From the NCBI RefSeq assembly GCF_002149925.1, contig NZ_MSLT01000018.1:248001-312000 (forward strand): DNA of 64,000 nucleotides, given 5' to 3'. Below the pieces are notes generated by a model. It ran no database searches and was not told the DNA's origin. It was given only the letters and a program-made list of their open reading frames with translations. A program made the position numbers and the translations under genes. The stretch is from Thioflexithrix psekupsensis (GTDB lineage Bacteria > Pseudomonadota > Gammaproteobacteria > Beggiatoales > Beggiatoaceae). Shown one piece after another: positions 8,630 to 18,528 of this stretch (within the stretch, counting starts at the first letter, position 1; each line of letters begins with the position of its first letter).

Positions 8630-9199
8630 ATGAGTATTCGTCGTTTTGAAGACATCACACCACAGATTGATCCATCAGCTTATCTTGATTCGTTGTCTTT
8701 GGTGTTGGGACGGGTAAAAATTGCGGCACAGGCTTCGCTATGGCCGTATGCGGTGGCGCGAGGGGATGTGCAGTCCATTGAGATCGGCGCACGCACCAAT
8801 GTACAAGATCATGCGATGTTACATGTCACCCATGATGGCCGTTATTCTCCGGGCGGGCGCGCTTTGGTGATTGGCGACGCAGTCACTATCGGACACCATG
8901 CGACACTCCATGCTTGTACGATTGAACACCATTGTTTGATCGGCATTGGTGCGGTGGTGTTGGATGGTGCGCATTTAGAATCTTATGTTTTACTGGCCGC
9001 CGGCAGCTTAGTCCCACCGAATAAACGCTTATGTGGAGGGTATTTGTGGCGCGGTAATCCAGTACAACAAGCGCGTCCCCTGACAGAACAAGAACGGGAA
9101 TTTTTCGATTATTCGGCGAATCAATATGTATTATTAGCGCAACGGCATCAACAGGCCAGCGTTGTGATTTCACGAGATGCCGCTGCACATGGCGTTTAA
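8630..9199 (+). CDS. Gamma-class carbonic anhydrase-like hexapeptide-repeat protein (YrdA/CaiE type)
   Basis: Left-handed beta-helix protein of the gamma carbonic anhydrase family, usually a trimer binding zinc through three histidines. Histidines are in the expected places: AMLHVTHDG and GHHATLHACTI, spaced by hexapeptide repeats with small hydrophobic residues (IGDAVTIG, IGIGAVVLDGA). I chose the ATG at 8630, 1 bp after the ubiK stop; a GTG at 8618 would add four residues. The last 23 bp overlap the next gene. The true substrate may be bicarbonate/CO2, but many YrdA proteins have no proven activity. Confidence 0.88.
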   Translation: MSIRRFEDITPQIDPSAYLDSLSLVLGRVKIAAQASLWPYAVARGDVQSIEIGARTNVQDHAMLHVTHDGRYSPGGRALVIGDAVTIGHHATLHACTIEHHCLIGIGAVVLDGAHLESYVLLAAGSLVPPNKRLCGGYLWRGNPVQQARPLTEQEREFFDYSANQYVLLAQRHQQASVVISRDAAAHGV

Positions 9200-10283
9200 A
9201 ACCGCATCGACAATTGTTTTACATGATTATTTTGAACAAATTGAAGGCGGTGGCCAATTAAGTCGTTGTTTAGCGGAACAATTGCCTGCGGATTTGGCGT
9301 ATGGTTTTGCGTGTTTACCGCGGCCGTTGTTGCGTGGGGGAAAAGAGTGGGATTTGCAGCAATTTAGTGCCATTCCTTTGTGGCGACAATTTAAATTAGC
9401 GCGGGCGTTTGCACAGCAAACGGCTTTTTTAAATGAATATGACACGGTGATTTACAGTGGTTTTTATACGCCATTGGCTGTGCATCAACGTAAGAAATAC
9501 GGTAATGTGTTATATTGTCACACGCCGCCGCGTTTTATTTATGATCAGAAAGCATTTTATCAACAACGCCTTCCATGGTTATTACGGCCGTTATTAAATG
9601 CCTTTATTACCTATTTACAACCTCGTTATGAATCGGCAGTCAAGCAAATGCAATTGGTTATTGCCAATTCGCAGCATGTGCGAGCGCGAATTCAGCATTA
9701 TTTGGGCTGCGATGCGGCGGTGATTTATCCGCCTTGTGATATGCAACAATTTCGTTGGTTAGAACAAGGAAATTATTATTTATCCACGGCGCGTTTAGAC
9801 CCGCTGAAACGAGTGGATCAACTTGTGCGGGCTTTTTTAGAATTACCTGATCGTCAATTGGTGGTGGCATCGGGCGGGAGTGAGTTGGCGCGTTTGAAAA
9901 AATTGGCACAAGGCGCGTCGCACATTCATTTTACGGGTTGGTTATCGGCGACACAATTGGCGGATGTGGTGGGGCGGGCGATGGCGACTTTATATGTGCC
10001 TTATGCTGAAGATTTTGGCATGTCGCCTGTGGAATCCATGTCCGCAGGTAAACCCGTTATTGGCGTGGCGGAGGGCGGTTTATTGGAAACGGTGATTCAT
10101 GGGGAAACAGGTCTTCTTCTACCCCCGAATTTTGATCTTTCTCAATTACAAGCGGCCATTTTGGCATTAACGCCTTCTCGTGCTTTGACCATGCGCCATG
10201 CGTGTGAGCGGCGCGCACAACAATTTAGCACATCACGTTTTATCGCAGAAATGAGACAACAATTGTCTTTGCTCGAAAAATAA
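9177..10283 (+). CDS. Glycosyltransferase family 4 (GT-B fold)
   Basis: Cytoplasmic GT-B glycosyltransferase that would move a sugar from a nucleotide-sugar donor to a lipid or polysaccharide acceptor. The N-terminal half begins with IVLHDYFEQIEGGGQLSR, typical of GT4 acceptor domains. The C-terminal donor-binding half carries YYLSTARLDPLKRVDQLV and EDFGMSPVESMSAGKPVI, with the E-x7-E-like pair, followed by the GG and GETGLL segment. Start is the ATG at 9177 or, equally possible, 9189; both overlap the upstream gene, suggesting coupling. The sugar and acceptor cannot be told. The gene ends just before a two-way terminator facing ccoP. Confidence 0.87.
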   Translation: MPLHMAFKTASTIVLHDYFEQIEGGGQLSRCLAEQLPADLAYGFACLPRPLLRGGKEWDLQQFSAIPLWRQFKLARAFAQQTAFLNEYDTVIYSGFYTPLAVHQRKKYGNVLYCHTPPRFIYDQKAFYQQRLPWLLRPLLNAFITYLQPRYESAVKQMQLVIANSQHVRARIQHYLGCDAAVIYPPCDMQQFRWLEQGNYYLSTARLDPLKRVDQLVRAFLELPDRQLVVASGGSELARLKKLAQGASHIHFTGWLSATQLADVVGRAMATLYVPYAEDFGMSPVESMSAGKPVIGVAEGGLLETVIHGETGLLLPPNFDLSQLQAAILALTPSRALTMRHACERRAQQFSTSRFIAEMRQQLSLLEK

Positions 10284-10284
10284 T

Positions 10285-10315
10285 AAAGGCATGAATCTTT
10301 TGAATTCATGCCTTT
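10285..10315 (+). terminator. Bidirectional intrinsic terminator between glycosyltransferase and ccoP
   Basis: A 12-bp perfect inverted repeat (AAAGGCATGAAT at 10285-10296, ATTCATGCCTTT at 10304-10315) has a 7-nt loop and flanking A and T runs. It lies between converging genes and can serve both. Confidence 0.85.
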
Positions 10316-10348
10316 TATTTTTACTAACTATGATAATGATCTAAAGGA

Positions 10349-11269
10349 TTATTCAGCCTTATTTAAACCATAAATATAAGCAGCTAATAAATGCACTTTG
10401 GCATCACCTAAAAACTCGCCATGTGCGGGCATCACACCACGACGACCATAGGTCACAGTTTCTTTGATGGCTTCTCTTGAACCACCATACAACCAAATAT
10501 TGTCTGTCAAGTTAGGTGCGCCCAGCGCGTGCATCCCCGTTCCTGTTGGCATGTGACAAGCCACACAGACCTTGCCGTAAACGGCTTGGCCTTTCTGGGC
10601 TAACTCGGCGTTGACTTCACGACCGCTGAGTTGCATCACATATTCAATCACGTGATCCACTTCTTCAGGTTGTAAATTGTTGGTTTTGGCATCGGGCATT
10701 ACAGCATTACGGCCTTTGGCAATTGAGGTTTTAATGGCCTGCGGACTGTCGCCCCACAACCAATCTCCATCCTTCAAATTGGGATAGCCCGGATTGCCAC
10801 CAGCGTCCGAACCATGACACGCTGTGCAGTAAGTTAAAAACAAACGTTCACCAATTTGCAGCGCATCTTGATTTTTGACCAACTCTTCAACGGGTAACGT
10901 GGCGTATTTGGCATAAATTGGTCCATAAGCCGCCTCAGCCGAATCCACTTCCATTTGATATTGGTTGGTAGAAGTCCAGCCCAAAATACCTTTAAACGAT
11001 CCCAGACCCGGAAACAAAATCAAATAAATTAAGCCAAACACCAACGTGATGTAAAACATATTTAACCACCACATTGGCAAGGGATTGTTCAGTTCAGCCA
11101 ATGACTCATCCCAAACATGCCCCATCGTTTTTGCGCCATCTTTGTCTTCGGGACGCTCTCCACCAGATTGCCACCACACCAGCCAAAAACACGCGGCAAT
11201 CCCCAGCAGAGTAGGAACGATAATAAACCAATCCCAAAAATCACTCACAAATACATCGCTATCAAACAT
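10349..11269 (-). CDS. ccoP: Cytochrome c oxidase cbb3-type subunit III (CcoP)
   Basis: Membrane-anchored dihaem cytochrome c that feeds electrons into the cbb3 oxidase. Two membrane segments lie in the N-terminal 90 residues (one at about 11-30, one around NMFYITLVFGLIYLILFPGLG). Two periplasmic haem sites follow, CTACH and CVACH, with distal methionines in later VMPD and VMPAH stretches. The 306-residue length is normal. It is the last gene of ccoNOQP, and its start overlaps the end of ccoQ by 8 bp. Confidence 0.97.
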   Translation of the reverse strand: MFDSDVFVSDFWDWFIIVPTLLGIAACFWLVWWQSGGERPEDKDGAKTMGHVWDESLAELNNPLPMWWLNMFYITLVFGLIYLILFPGLGSFKGILGWTSTNQYQMEVDSAEAAYGPIYAKYATLPVEELVKNQDALQIGERLFLTYCTACHGSDAGGNPGYPNLKDGDWLWGDSPQAIKTSIAKGRNAVMPDAKTNNLQPEEVDHVIEYVMQLSGREVNAELAQKGQAVYGKVCVACHMPTGTGMHALGAPNLTDNIWLYGGSREAIKETVTYGRRGVMPAHGEFLGDAKVHLLAAYIYGLNKAE

Positions 11270-11441
11270 TGTGTTTATCCTTTGTTGATTTTATAGAATC
11301 ATCATCTTCAAGCAAATCACGATTGATTTCATCAAAGTGCGCTTTGCGTTTGCTGCTGTAAGCCCAAAATGTGATCCCCATGAAGATGACAAAAACAACC
11401 ACCGTCCAAACAGACTGGAACACTGAATAAAACGTTTCCAC
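11262..11441 (-). CDS. ccoQ: Cytochrome c oxidase cbb3-type subunit CcoQ (small)
   Basis: A 59-residue gene with a GTG start at 11441, found by reading between ccoO and ccoP. The product begins VETFYSVFQSVWTVVVFVIF, one membrane helix, then WAYSSKRKAHFDE and an acidic tail, which is the CcoQ (FixQ) pattern. A GGAGATAAA ribosome site partly overlaps the ccoO stop. The stop lies inside the ccoP start region, so all three genes are tightly coupled. CcoQ stabilises the oxidase. Confidence 0.9.
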   Translation of the reverse strand: METFYSVFQSVWTVVVFVIFMGITFWAYSSKRKAHFDEINRDLLEDDDSIKSTKDKHNV

Positions 11442-11443
11442 CT

Positions 11444-12061
11444 TTATCTCCGTGTTTTAATGTGAACGCCTAAACCTTGCAAATAAGCAATTACGGCATC
11501 CATTTCAGTCTTACCTTCTAACATTGACGGGGCTTTAGCGATTTCCTCATCCGTGTAGGGGTGTCCTAAGGTTCTGAGGACTTCCATTTTACGTTGAATT
11601 CCTGTGGTTTTTAACGGTGTCGTTTGTAACCAAGGATAACCGGGCATCACCGATTCTGGCACTACATCACGAGGGTTGATCAAATGGACACGATGCCATT
11701 CATTACTATAACGACCGCCCACACGATGTAAGTCAGGTCCTGTCCGTTTTGATCCCCATTGGAATGGACGATCATAAACATACTCGCCCGCAACAGAATA
11801 ATGACCATAACGCTCAGTTTCAGCACGGAAAGGACGAATCATTTGTGAATGACACAAATAGCACCCCTCGCGCACATAAATATCACGTCCTTCCAAACTC
11901 AAGGCATCGTAGGGTTTTAAGCCTTCGACGGGTTGCGTGGCCGCAGGCATAAAAAACAGCGGCACAATTTGCACCAAACCACCTATGCTCACCACCAAAG
12001 TAATCAAGATGATCAGCAGGCCGACGTTTGTTTCAACTTTCTCATGGGAATTTGCTGCCAT
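11444..12061 (-). CDS. ccoO: Cytochrome c oxidase cbb3-type subunit II (CcoO)
   Basis: Monohaem cytochrome c subunit of the cbb3 oxidase. A single N-terminal membrane anchor (about residues 13-36) leads to a periplasmic domain with the haem site CYLCHSQ and the conserved [14 protein letters not shown] and [15 protein letters not shown] stretches. Methionines in SVMPGYPWL supply the axial ligand. The length, 205, is typical. It lies 96 bp downstream of ccoN, with the ribosome site GGAGCTTAG before its start. Confidence 0.97.
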   Translation of the reverse strand: MAANSHEKVETNVGLLIILITLVVSIGGLVQIVPLFFMPAATQPVEGLKPYDALSLEGRDIYVREGCYLCHSQMIRPFRAETERYGHYSVAGEYVYDRPFQWGSKRTGPDLHRVGGRYSNEWHRVHLINPRDVVPESVMPGYPWLQTTPLKTTGIQRKMEVLRTLGHPYTDEEIAKAPSMLEGKTEMDAVIAYLQGLGVHIKTRR

Positions 12062-12157
12062 TGTAACTAAGCTCCTTCAACTTCAAATTCATCTGGCATG
12101 AATAACGACTCAGTCTGACAAGCCATCACGGCTGTCAGCACTGAGCATTAACGGGAA

Positions 12158-13585
12158 TTAATGGGCATGGGCAAGTTGGGGATCAGGGATTTTTGCTTCC
12201 ACTGCTTTAGCCCCTGCAACGGTGCGCCATACGTTGTAAGCCATAATGATTGCCCCCAGTAAGAAGAATGCCCCACCAATAAAGCGTGTGACATAGAAGG
12301 GGTGCATGGCTTGCACAGATTCCACAAAACTGTAAGTCAATGTGCCGTCTGCATTAGTCGCACGCCACATCAAGCCTTGCATAATGCCAGAAACCCACAT
12401 CGCAGCGATATACAACACCACGCCAATCGTCGCCACCCAGAAGTGAACTTCAATTAACTTAATGCTATACATTTCGCGTCCGAATAAGCGAGGAATTAAA
12501 TAGTACAAACTCCCCATACTCACCATCGCCACCCAGCCTAACGCGCCAGAGTGAACGTGACCAATTGTCCAATCGGTGTAATGAGACAAGGCATTGACTG
12601 TCTTAATCGCCATCATGGGGCCTTCAAACGTGGACATCCCATAGAAAGACACAGAAACAATCAAGAAACGCAACACCGGATCAGAACGCAATTTTTCCCA
12701 CGCACCAGACAAGGTCATGATTCCGTTGATCATCCCGCCCCAAGACGGTGCTAACAGAATCAACGACATCACCATCCCTAATGTTTGCGTCCAATCGGGT
12801 AAGGCAGTGTAATGCAAATGGTGAGGACCTGCCCAAATATAGGTGAAAATCAAAGCCCAAAAGTGAACAATCGATAAACGATAGGAATAAACCGGACGGT
12901 TGGCTTGTTTAGGAATAAAATAATACATCATACCCAAAAAGCCCGCGGTCAAGAAGAAACCTACCGCATTATGTCCATACCACCATTGAACCATCGCATC
13001 TTGAACCCCAGCATAAGCAGAGTAAGAATGGAATAATGAAGTGGGTAAGGCCAAGTTATTAAAGATGTGCAGAATGGCGATGGTGATGATAAAAGCACCA
13101 TAGAACCAGTTGGCCACATAGATATGTCTTACTTTACGCTTAGCGATAGTTCCAAAGAACACAATGGCATAAACCACCCAAACCGCAGCGATGAGTAAAT
13201 CAATGGGCCATATTAATTCGGCATATTCCTTACTTTGGGTCAATCCCAACGGCAAAGTGATGGCAGCCAGTACGATAACCGCTTGCCAACCCCAGAAGGT
13301 GAAAGCCGCCAATTTATCGGAAATCAAGCGCACATGACACGTCCGTTGTACAACGTAATAGGACGTAGCAAATAACGCCGAACCACCGAACGCAAAAATC
13401 ACTGCATTAGTATGCAGCGGACGTAAGCGACCAAAGGTCAACCACGCAATATCAAAGTTCAACGCCGGCCATGCTAATTGTGCTGCAATAAGCACCCCGA
13501 CCGTCATACCAACAATAGCCCAAACAATCGCCATAATGGCAAATTGTCTTACTACTTTATAATTATATGTTGCTTGCTCTACCAC
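12158..13585 (-). CDS. ccoN: Cytochrome c oxidase cbb3-type subunit I (CcoN)
   Basis: Catalytic haem-copper subunit that reduces oxygen with high affinity. Twelve membrane helices are expected in its 475 residues. Metal ligands are visible: [10 protein letters not shown] for low-spin haem, [10 protein letters not shown] and AGPHHLHYT for CuB, and HVHSGALGW for the haem b pair. The gene opens the operon, and the 281-bp leader upstream presumably carries the promoter. I looked for an FNR/ANR box there and found only poor half sites. Confidence 0.98.
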   Translation of the reverse strand: MVEQATYNYKVVRQFAIMAIVWAIVGMTVGVLIAAQLAWPALNFDIAWLTFGRLRPLHTNAVIFAFGGSALFATSYYVVQRTCHVRLISDKLAAFTFWGWQAVIVLAAITLPLGLTQSKEYAELIWPIDLLIAAVWVVYAIVFFGTIAKRKVRHIYVANWFYGAFIITIAILHIFNNLALPTSLFHSYSAYAGVQDAMVQWWYGHNAVGFFLTAGFLGMMYYFIPKQANRPVYSYRLSIVHFWALIFTYIWAGPHHLHYTALPDWTQTLGMVMSLILLAPSWGGMINGIMTLSGAWEKLRSDPVLRFLIVSVSFYGMSTFEGPMMAIKTVNALSHYTDWTIGHVHSGALGWVAMVSMGSLYYLIPRLFGREMYSIKLIEVHFWVATIGVVLYIAAMWVSGIMQGLMWRATNADGTLTYSFVESVQAMHPFYVTRFIGGAFFLLGAIIMAYNVWRTVAGAKAVEAKIPDPQLAHAH

Positions 13586-13866
13586 ATGCTTCTCCTAACT
13601 ACTTGAATAGATAACCAAAGAAGACTTTTATTCCATCCAAACACCCCATTCCAATCCGCTGCGACAAGAGGATTGTAGGATCATCCTGCGGGGAATGGTT
13701 TGTTGTAAACAGAAAGGTACACCTTCGACCCGCTCATTATAACGAGTAAACCGTGAATGCACAGCCTAGCAAACCGCTTACATGTAAAAAAATCAGGTCA
13801 AGCTGTGTGTAATTCATCAACTTTAGTGGTTAATTAAAGGTAAAACTGATTTTACGCCATAACGAT
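13586..13866. promoter_or_regulatory. Leader and promoter region of ccoNOQP
   Basis: No gene is visible. Two small dyads stand out: AGGATCATCCT at 13677-13687 and the palindrome TTACATGTAA at 13778-13787. CCATTCC (13646-13652) pairs with GGAATGG (13692-13698) around the first. These could form structure in the ccoN leader or bind a regulator. No clear -35/-10 pair or FNR box was found. Confidence 0.35.
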
Positions 13867-14853
13867 TTATGAAAATGACTGTAAAACAATTTTCCCCACA
13901 TTTTTGTTTTGCGCCATATAGCGGTGGGCAGCCGCTACATTTTCCATGTCAAACACCGTGTCAATTATCGGCCGAAGCGTTTTATCAGCCAACAAAGGCA
14001 GCCAATGCGTGACGAAACGTTGCACCATCACTCGCTTTTCTGCCAACGGGCGCGTGCGCAAAATAAAGCCCTTTATCTGCACATGATGCGTTAAGAGACG
14101 CGCCAGAGAGATGTCCGTCCGATGCCCAGCCATCAAAGCCAACATCACCAAACGCCCGCCCGCACGTAACAAATTTAAATGCAAGTTGACCTCTCGCGCC
14201 CCAATCACATCTTGAATCACATCAATACCTTGCTCATGCGTTAAAGCCATGATATTGGCAGCGAGGTCTTGGGTTTGATCGTGAATCACGGCAGAAACGC
14301 CCAATTGTCGAATTTTCTGCACTTTATCCGCGCTACCAGTGGTGGCAAAAACTTCGGCACCGAGATAAATCGCCATTTGTACGGTCGTTGTGCCTATACC
14401 GCTGCCGGCGGCGCGAATTAACACCCGTTCTCCCGCTTGCACCTGTCCCAATTCGACTAAGGTTTCATGCGCAGTGACAAAAGCTTCGATAACAGCAGCC
14501 GCTTCAATATCCGACAAACTGTCAGGAGTCGGCACCGCCAACTGCGCATCCATCGCCACATATTCCGAATATGCACCGCCGCCCACCAAACCAAATACCC
14601 GTTGTCCCACCGTTAAATGTGCAACAGATTCCCCCACGGCGACAATTTCCCCAGCGGTTTCCAAGCCCAAAATGGAAGATTCTCCAGCGGGTGGCGCGTA
14701 AAGTCCCCGACGTTGCAAAATATCCGCACGGTTCATTCCTACCGCACTGACTTTGACCAAAACCTGTTCGGGAGAACACTGCGGTCGCGGCACCTGCCCT
14801 ATGCGCAGTCTGTCTTCATCTCCAAAACCATCTGCAACAATGGCCCGCATCAT
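13867..14853 (-). CDS. NAD(P)H quinone oxidoreductase, zinc-free medium-chain type (PIG3/QOR-like)
   Basis: NADPH-dependent oxidoreductase of the medium-chain dehydrogenase superfamily, cytoplasmic. The N-terminal catalytic domain has GMNRADILQRRGLY and PPAGESSILGLETAGEIV, characteristic of the PIG3-like branch that lacks the zinc ligands. The Rossmann domain has the AAGSGIGTTTVQMA nucleotide loop, close to the family AAxGGVG. The length, 328, is normal. The start is MM (ATGATG), 1 bp after the serB stop, so the two are cotranscribed. The electron acceptor is probably a quinone, but this is by family only. Confidence 0.88.
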   Translation of the reverse strand: MMRAIVADGFGDEDRLRIGQVPRPQCSPEQVLVKVSAVGMNRADILQRRGLYAPPAGESSILGLETAGEIVAVGESVAHLTVGQRVFGLVGGGAYSEYVAMDAQLAVPTPDSLSDIEAAAVIEAFVTAHETLVELGQVQAGERVLIRAAGSGIGTTTVQMAIYLGAEVFATTGSADKVQKIRQLGVSAVIHDQTQDLAANIMALTHEQGIDVIQDVIGAREVNLHLNLLRAGGRLVMLALMAGHRTDISLARLLTHHVQIKGFILRTRPLAEKRVMVQRFVTHWLPLLADKTLRPIIDTVFDMENVAAAHRYMAQNKNVGKIVLQSFS

Positions 14854-14854
14854 G

Positions 14855-15478
14855 TTAGAGGTAATCCAGTAATAAACGCAAATCTTTCTCTTGAATCACC
14901 ACATTAGCTTGTTTTTGCAAAATCTCCCGCGCACAAAAAGCCACCTTTTTCGCCGCAAAAGGAAACATTGACGCATCATTCGCCCCATCACCAACCGCAA
15001 TCGTTTGCTCTGGACTGATGCCCAATAATTGTTGTAAACGCTGCAACATTTTGCCTTTGGAGTCGTTAAACATCATTTCTCCGCCGACTTTACCGGTCAA
15101 AAAACCATCTTTATGGTGCAGAATATTGGCAAATTCGGCATCTACGCCCAATTTTTCCCCAAAATAAGCCGTTGCTTGACGAAATCCTCCAGAGAATACT
15201 ACGACTTTATAACCCAACTGTTTTAATGTTCGCACCGTTTCCATTGCCCCCGGCATCAACGGCAATTGATGGCAAATGCTCAACACCTGCGGATAAGGAA
15301 TGCCCACCAGTAATTCAACTCGTGCCGTCAAGGCTTCAAAAAAATCCAATTCTCCCGCCATCGCCCGTTCTGTAATCGCAGACACCGCAGCTTTTTGTCC
15401 ACAAGCGGCAGAAATTTCATTGATCGTTTCGCCATCCATCAAGGTCGAATCAAAATCAAACACACACAATTTAGTCAT
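14855..15478 (-). CDS. serB: Phosphoserine phosphatase SerB
   Basis: HAD-superfamily enzyme that converts phosphoserine to serine, the last step of serine synthesis. Motif I is DFDST with Asp8 as the nucleophile and Asp10 as the acid. The cap holds AMAGELDFFEALTARVELL, motif II is FSGGF, and motif III/IV GDGANDASMF comes near residue 160. At 207 residues it is the short form without an N-terminal ACT domain. It starts directly after the stop of the DUF4189 gene (TAAATG) and is followed by the oxidoreductase. Confidence 0.93.
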   Translation of the reverse strand: MTKLCVFDFDSTLMDGETINEISAACGQKAAVSAITERAMAGELDFFEALTARVELLVGIPYPQVLSICHQLPLMPGAMETVRTLKQLGYKVVVFSGGFRQATAYFGEKLGVDAEFANILHHKDGFLTGKVGGEMMFNDSKGKMLQRLQQLLGISPEQTIAVGDGANDASMFPFAAKKVAFCAREILQKQANVVIQEKDLRLLLDYL

Positions 15479-15871
15479 TTAATCCGTTCCAATCGTCACG
15501 CTGATGTCGCAATTTTCCGTGTAATTGTTACAATTTTCCAAAGCCATCAATTGGGCATCCTGCTCATATCGCCCGTGGCCGGTACCAAAACCATCGTCTC
15601 CCTCTGCCAACGCGCCATAACCATTCTTAAACCATAATTCAACACTACAAGACGAATCCTCACTGTCCAAACGCGCCAAACAATTGGCTAAGGCTTCAGA
15701 TTCAGCCGCATCGCGTGAAGAAAAATTAGTGGCATAACCATGAATTCTCTCTTCTAAAGAGTAGGCAATTGCCCCATATAAATTCTCCGCCAAAACAGAC
15801 CCTGTGGAACACAGAAAAAAACCACCAAATGCCACACTAAAAAAACGCACATTTTGCTTAAAAAAAGTCAT
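15479..15871 (-). CDS. Secreted DUF4189 domain protein
   Basis: A 130-residue protein with an N-terminal signal peptide (hydrophobic about 10-27, likely cleavage after VLA). The mature part has the DUF4189 pattern: LYGAIAYS, then a YATNFSSRDAAESEALANC block and spaced cysteines (ANC, SSC, ENC, ENC) that could form disulphides. The function of the domain is unknown. It appears to head a short leftward operon with serB and the oxidoreductase, with no gap before serB. Confidence 0.8.
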   Translation of the reverse strand: MTFFKQNVRFFSVAFGGFFLCSTGSVLAENLYGAIAYSLEERIHGYATNFSSRDAAESEALANCLARLDSEDSSCSVELWFKNGYGALAEGDDGFGTGHGRYEQDAQLMALENCNNYTENCDISVTIGTD

Positions 15872-15920
15872 AAAAATACTCCCTTATTCAAGAGATAACG
15901 CAGAGGTTAATGATTCACCC

Positions 15921-17978
15921 TTAATGGGTACTGGGTAAAGCAATGCCGTGTTTCTTCATTTTACGATACAAAGTATTGCGGCTCATTTTCAAACTGGCGG
16001 CCGTATTGGTAATATTCCAACGATGACGCTCCAACTCCTGCAACATCACATTGCGCTCGGCCGATTTTAACACATTGTCTCCATTGACCGAATCCACCGA
16101 TTCCATCGCCGGCGCATCCACAGCAACTTGCACACCCGTAAGCGGCAATTCTCCCTTCGCCGAGCCGTATATCCATTGACAAGAATCAAAGGCACTGACT
16201 CCAGTAATTTCTGTGGGCAAATCTTCTACCATAATAGTCTGTTGCGTACACAAAGCCAATGCGGTGCGTAAAACATTACGCAATTGCCGAATATTGCCCG
16301 GCCAATCGTAACGCAATAATAATTCAAACGCATCACTGCTGATATGTACCGCTTGCCCATCGCCATTTTCCATTGCTAATACACAGCGAATTAAATGATC
16401 TAAATCCGTCCGTTTGCGCAACGGCGGCAAACTTAACGTAATGCCATTTAAACGATAATATAAATCTTCGCGGAATTTTCCGCTGGCAATCAAATCGCCC
16501 AATTGATGATGCGTGGCACTGATAATATTTAATTTCACAGGAATCGCCTGCTCACACCCCAACGGCAACACTTCTCGCTCTTCTAACACCCGCAATAAGC
16601 GCGTTTGCAAGGCCAACGGCATATCGCCAATTTCGTCTAAAAACAAAGTGCCTTCATGGGATTGTAAAATTTTACCGCGCATCCCTTCGCGCCGCGCTCC
16701 CGTAAAAGCCCCGTGTTTGTAGCCAAATAATTCGCTTTCAATCAACGATTCAGGAATTGCCGCACAATTCAACGCCACAAAAGGCTTATTAGCGCGTTGA
16801 CTGGCTTCATGAATACTTTTAGCGAGGGCTTCTTTTCCTGTTCCCGTTTCGCCTTGCAACAAAATGGCAATGCCTTTGTTCATCACTTTCTGGGCATAAC
16901 GCATATTAGCGGCCATGCGCGGATCGCGGCCGGCTAAATTAGCTAGATTAATACAAGTATACGTTTCATTCACGGCGGTCATCGCCTCGTTACAGAGGGT
17001 TGTTGTGGAAACGTGGGCAGGCTGACGACAAAGAATCGCAGTGGCAGTGGGAAATTGCGGGGTGCGCAATAGCGCGTAATAAGAACGTCCTTGTGCCAGT
17101 TCTTGCAATAGGCAAACGTGGTTGGCTTGCCGTCCAGCCCACGCCATCAATGCGGATAGCGGCGTATTAAATACATCGGTTAAACGACGTTGCAACAGGG
17201 CATCTCGACGATTCAGATCCAATTGGGTCAAGGCATTTTGATTGCTGGCCAAAATCTGTCCATTTTCATTCACCACAATCAGGCCTTCTCCCACATGTCC
17301 GACGTATTCCGCACGGCTGTGGAAGCGCACAATCCATTGATGTCGCCATTGACGAAGAAAACCTAAATTTTCAATTAACTTGGCCGACATTCTCACCAAA
17401 GCGGCTGTGTGTTGATGTATTTGTTTGGAATCACGAGAATTGAGCGTGGAAACATCCAAAATCGCCAGCAATTCCCCTTGAGAATCAAAAATCGGCGAGG
17501 CAGAACAGGTTAATTGCGTATGTTGAGCGCGAAAATGTTCTTCTCGACAAATGGTCACGGCTTGTTTTTCATGTAAACATGTCCCAATGCCATTCGTGCC
17601 TTCTTCTTTTTCACTCCAGACCGCCCCCGGACGCAAACCCGCTTGGGCAAATTGTTGCGATAGCGCAGGATCGCCCACGTAATTGAGAATGATCCCATTG
17701 CGGTCGGTCAGAATCACCGAATGTCCAGAACTGGCAATACGCTGATACAACAAAGACATTTCTTCTTGAACAAAATCACCTAATAATTCAGTGACTTGAT
17801 CTTGATGATCGGTGAGCGTTTGACGTTCAATGACAATGGGTTCGTGCCGTTTGGCTTCGGGGTCTAAGCGATAGCTGTCTAAACAGCGTTCCCATGAGCG
17901 AATAATTAAGGCCTCCACAGGATCGATGACTTTAATTTTGTTACGAGTCAGGGCAACGATGCGATCAGAATGATTCAT
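15921..17978 (-). CDS. Sigma-54-dependent transcriptional activator, AcoR type
   Basis: Enhancer-binding protein that remodels sigma-54 RNA polymerase by ATP hydrolysis. The N-terminal GAF-like sensor covers about residues 70-200, with a PAS-like stretch at about 215-320. The AAA+ core has Walker A GETGTGKE, the GAFTGA loop that contacts sigma-54, and Walker B LFLDEIG. A Fis-type HTH closes the protein (WNITNTAASLKMSRNTLYRKMKK, split over two helices). The 685-residue layout matches AcoR-like regulators of acetoin and related carbon use, but no target genes lie beside it, so the inducer is unknown. The same genome has a sigma-54-like promoter before glnK. Confidence 0.9.
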   Translation of the reverse strand: MNHSDRIVALTRNKIKVIDPVEALIIRSWERCLDSYRLDPEAKRHEPIVIERQTLTDHQDQVTELLGDFVQEEMSLLYQRIASSGHSVILTDRNGIILNYVGDPALSQQFAQAGLRPGAVWSEKEEGTNGIGTCLHEKQAVTICREEHFRAQHTQLTCSASPIFDSQGELLAILDVSTLNSRDSKQIHQHTAALVRMSAKLIENLGFLRQWRHQWIVRFHSRAEYVGHVGEGLIVVNENGQILASNQNALTQLDLNRRDALLQRRLTDVFNTPLSALMAWAGRQANHVCLLQELAQGRSYYALLRTPQFPTATAILCRQPAHVSTTTLCNEAMTAVNETYTCINLANLAGRDPRMAANMRYAQKVMNKGIAILLQGETGTGKEALAKSIHEASQRANKPFVALNCAAIPESLIESELFGYKHGAFTGARREGMRGKILQSHEGTLFLDEIGDMPLALQTRLLRVLEEREVLPLGCEQAIPVKLNIISATHHQLGDLIASGKFREDLYYRLNGITLSLPPLRKRTDLDHLIRCVLAMENGDGQAVHISSDAFELLLRYDWPGNIRQLRNVLRTALALCTQQTIMVEDLPTEITGVSAFDSCQWIYGSAKGELPLTGVQVAVDAPAMESVDSVNGDNVLKSAERNVMLQELERHRWNITNTAASLKMSRNTLYRKMKKHGIALPSTH

Positions 17979-18528
17979 GCTGTTTTCTCAGAAACGATGC
18001 AGAGTTTTAGACAAATATTCGGTATCACATTGCTGTGACAGGGAGAATGTCCTTTGGTTGGTGGCCTACTGTGTCGTGGCGTGTCATCAATCGCTGGGGG
18101 ATTGCCCGCTGGGGTTAAATGCCGTGGATTTGGTTTTGTTATGGGGATGATGACACGTTGGATAGAGGTCAAAATCATCAAGATTCAATCTAAGCAGGCT
18201 TCCTATTCAATTGTGCCGAATTCCTGATATAAGTCAATGTGTCTGTGTTGATATTTAGGCTTCTTGCGGAAATCAGTTTGATCTTTGAATTTCAAAATTA
18301 AGCACACTGGAGATCATGTTAAAACGTAAAGCAACACCTTTTTGTCAATAGCGATAACATTCGCTGAGTCTGCGAAAAATTTTTAGTGGACGAATTTTGG
18401 ATAAAAGAGGCTTAATGAACGGAGTTTGCTCTTTTTAGCGGGAGTTTGATGGTTGGGGCGAATGTGGGTTAAATCTTGAGAACTAAAATCTGAAAAAATA
18501 CACGTTTCTGGAACAATATTTGAGTGAC
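17979..18528. other. 550-bp intergenic region, no gene seen
   Basis: Nothing here reads as a convincing gene. A short minus-strand frame at 17975-18181 lacks any recognisable motif and is judged spurious. A 5-bp stem, TTCGC-GCGAA at 18360-18376, is followed by A and T runs and might be a weak terminator. Base composition becomes AT-rich towards 18500, where the interrupted phospholipase-D-like gene begins. Confidence 0.4.

Noticed and set aside
13586-13866. FNR/ANR box for the cbb3 operon
   Set aside because: Only single TTGAT half sites were found (for example TTGATGAATTACAC on the minus strand); the second half matches in two of five positions.
17975-18181. 68-codon minus-strand frame upstream of the sigma-54 activator
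   Set aside because: No recognisable domain and overlaps the regulator's start; likely noise.
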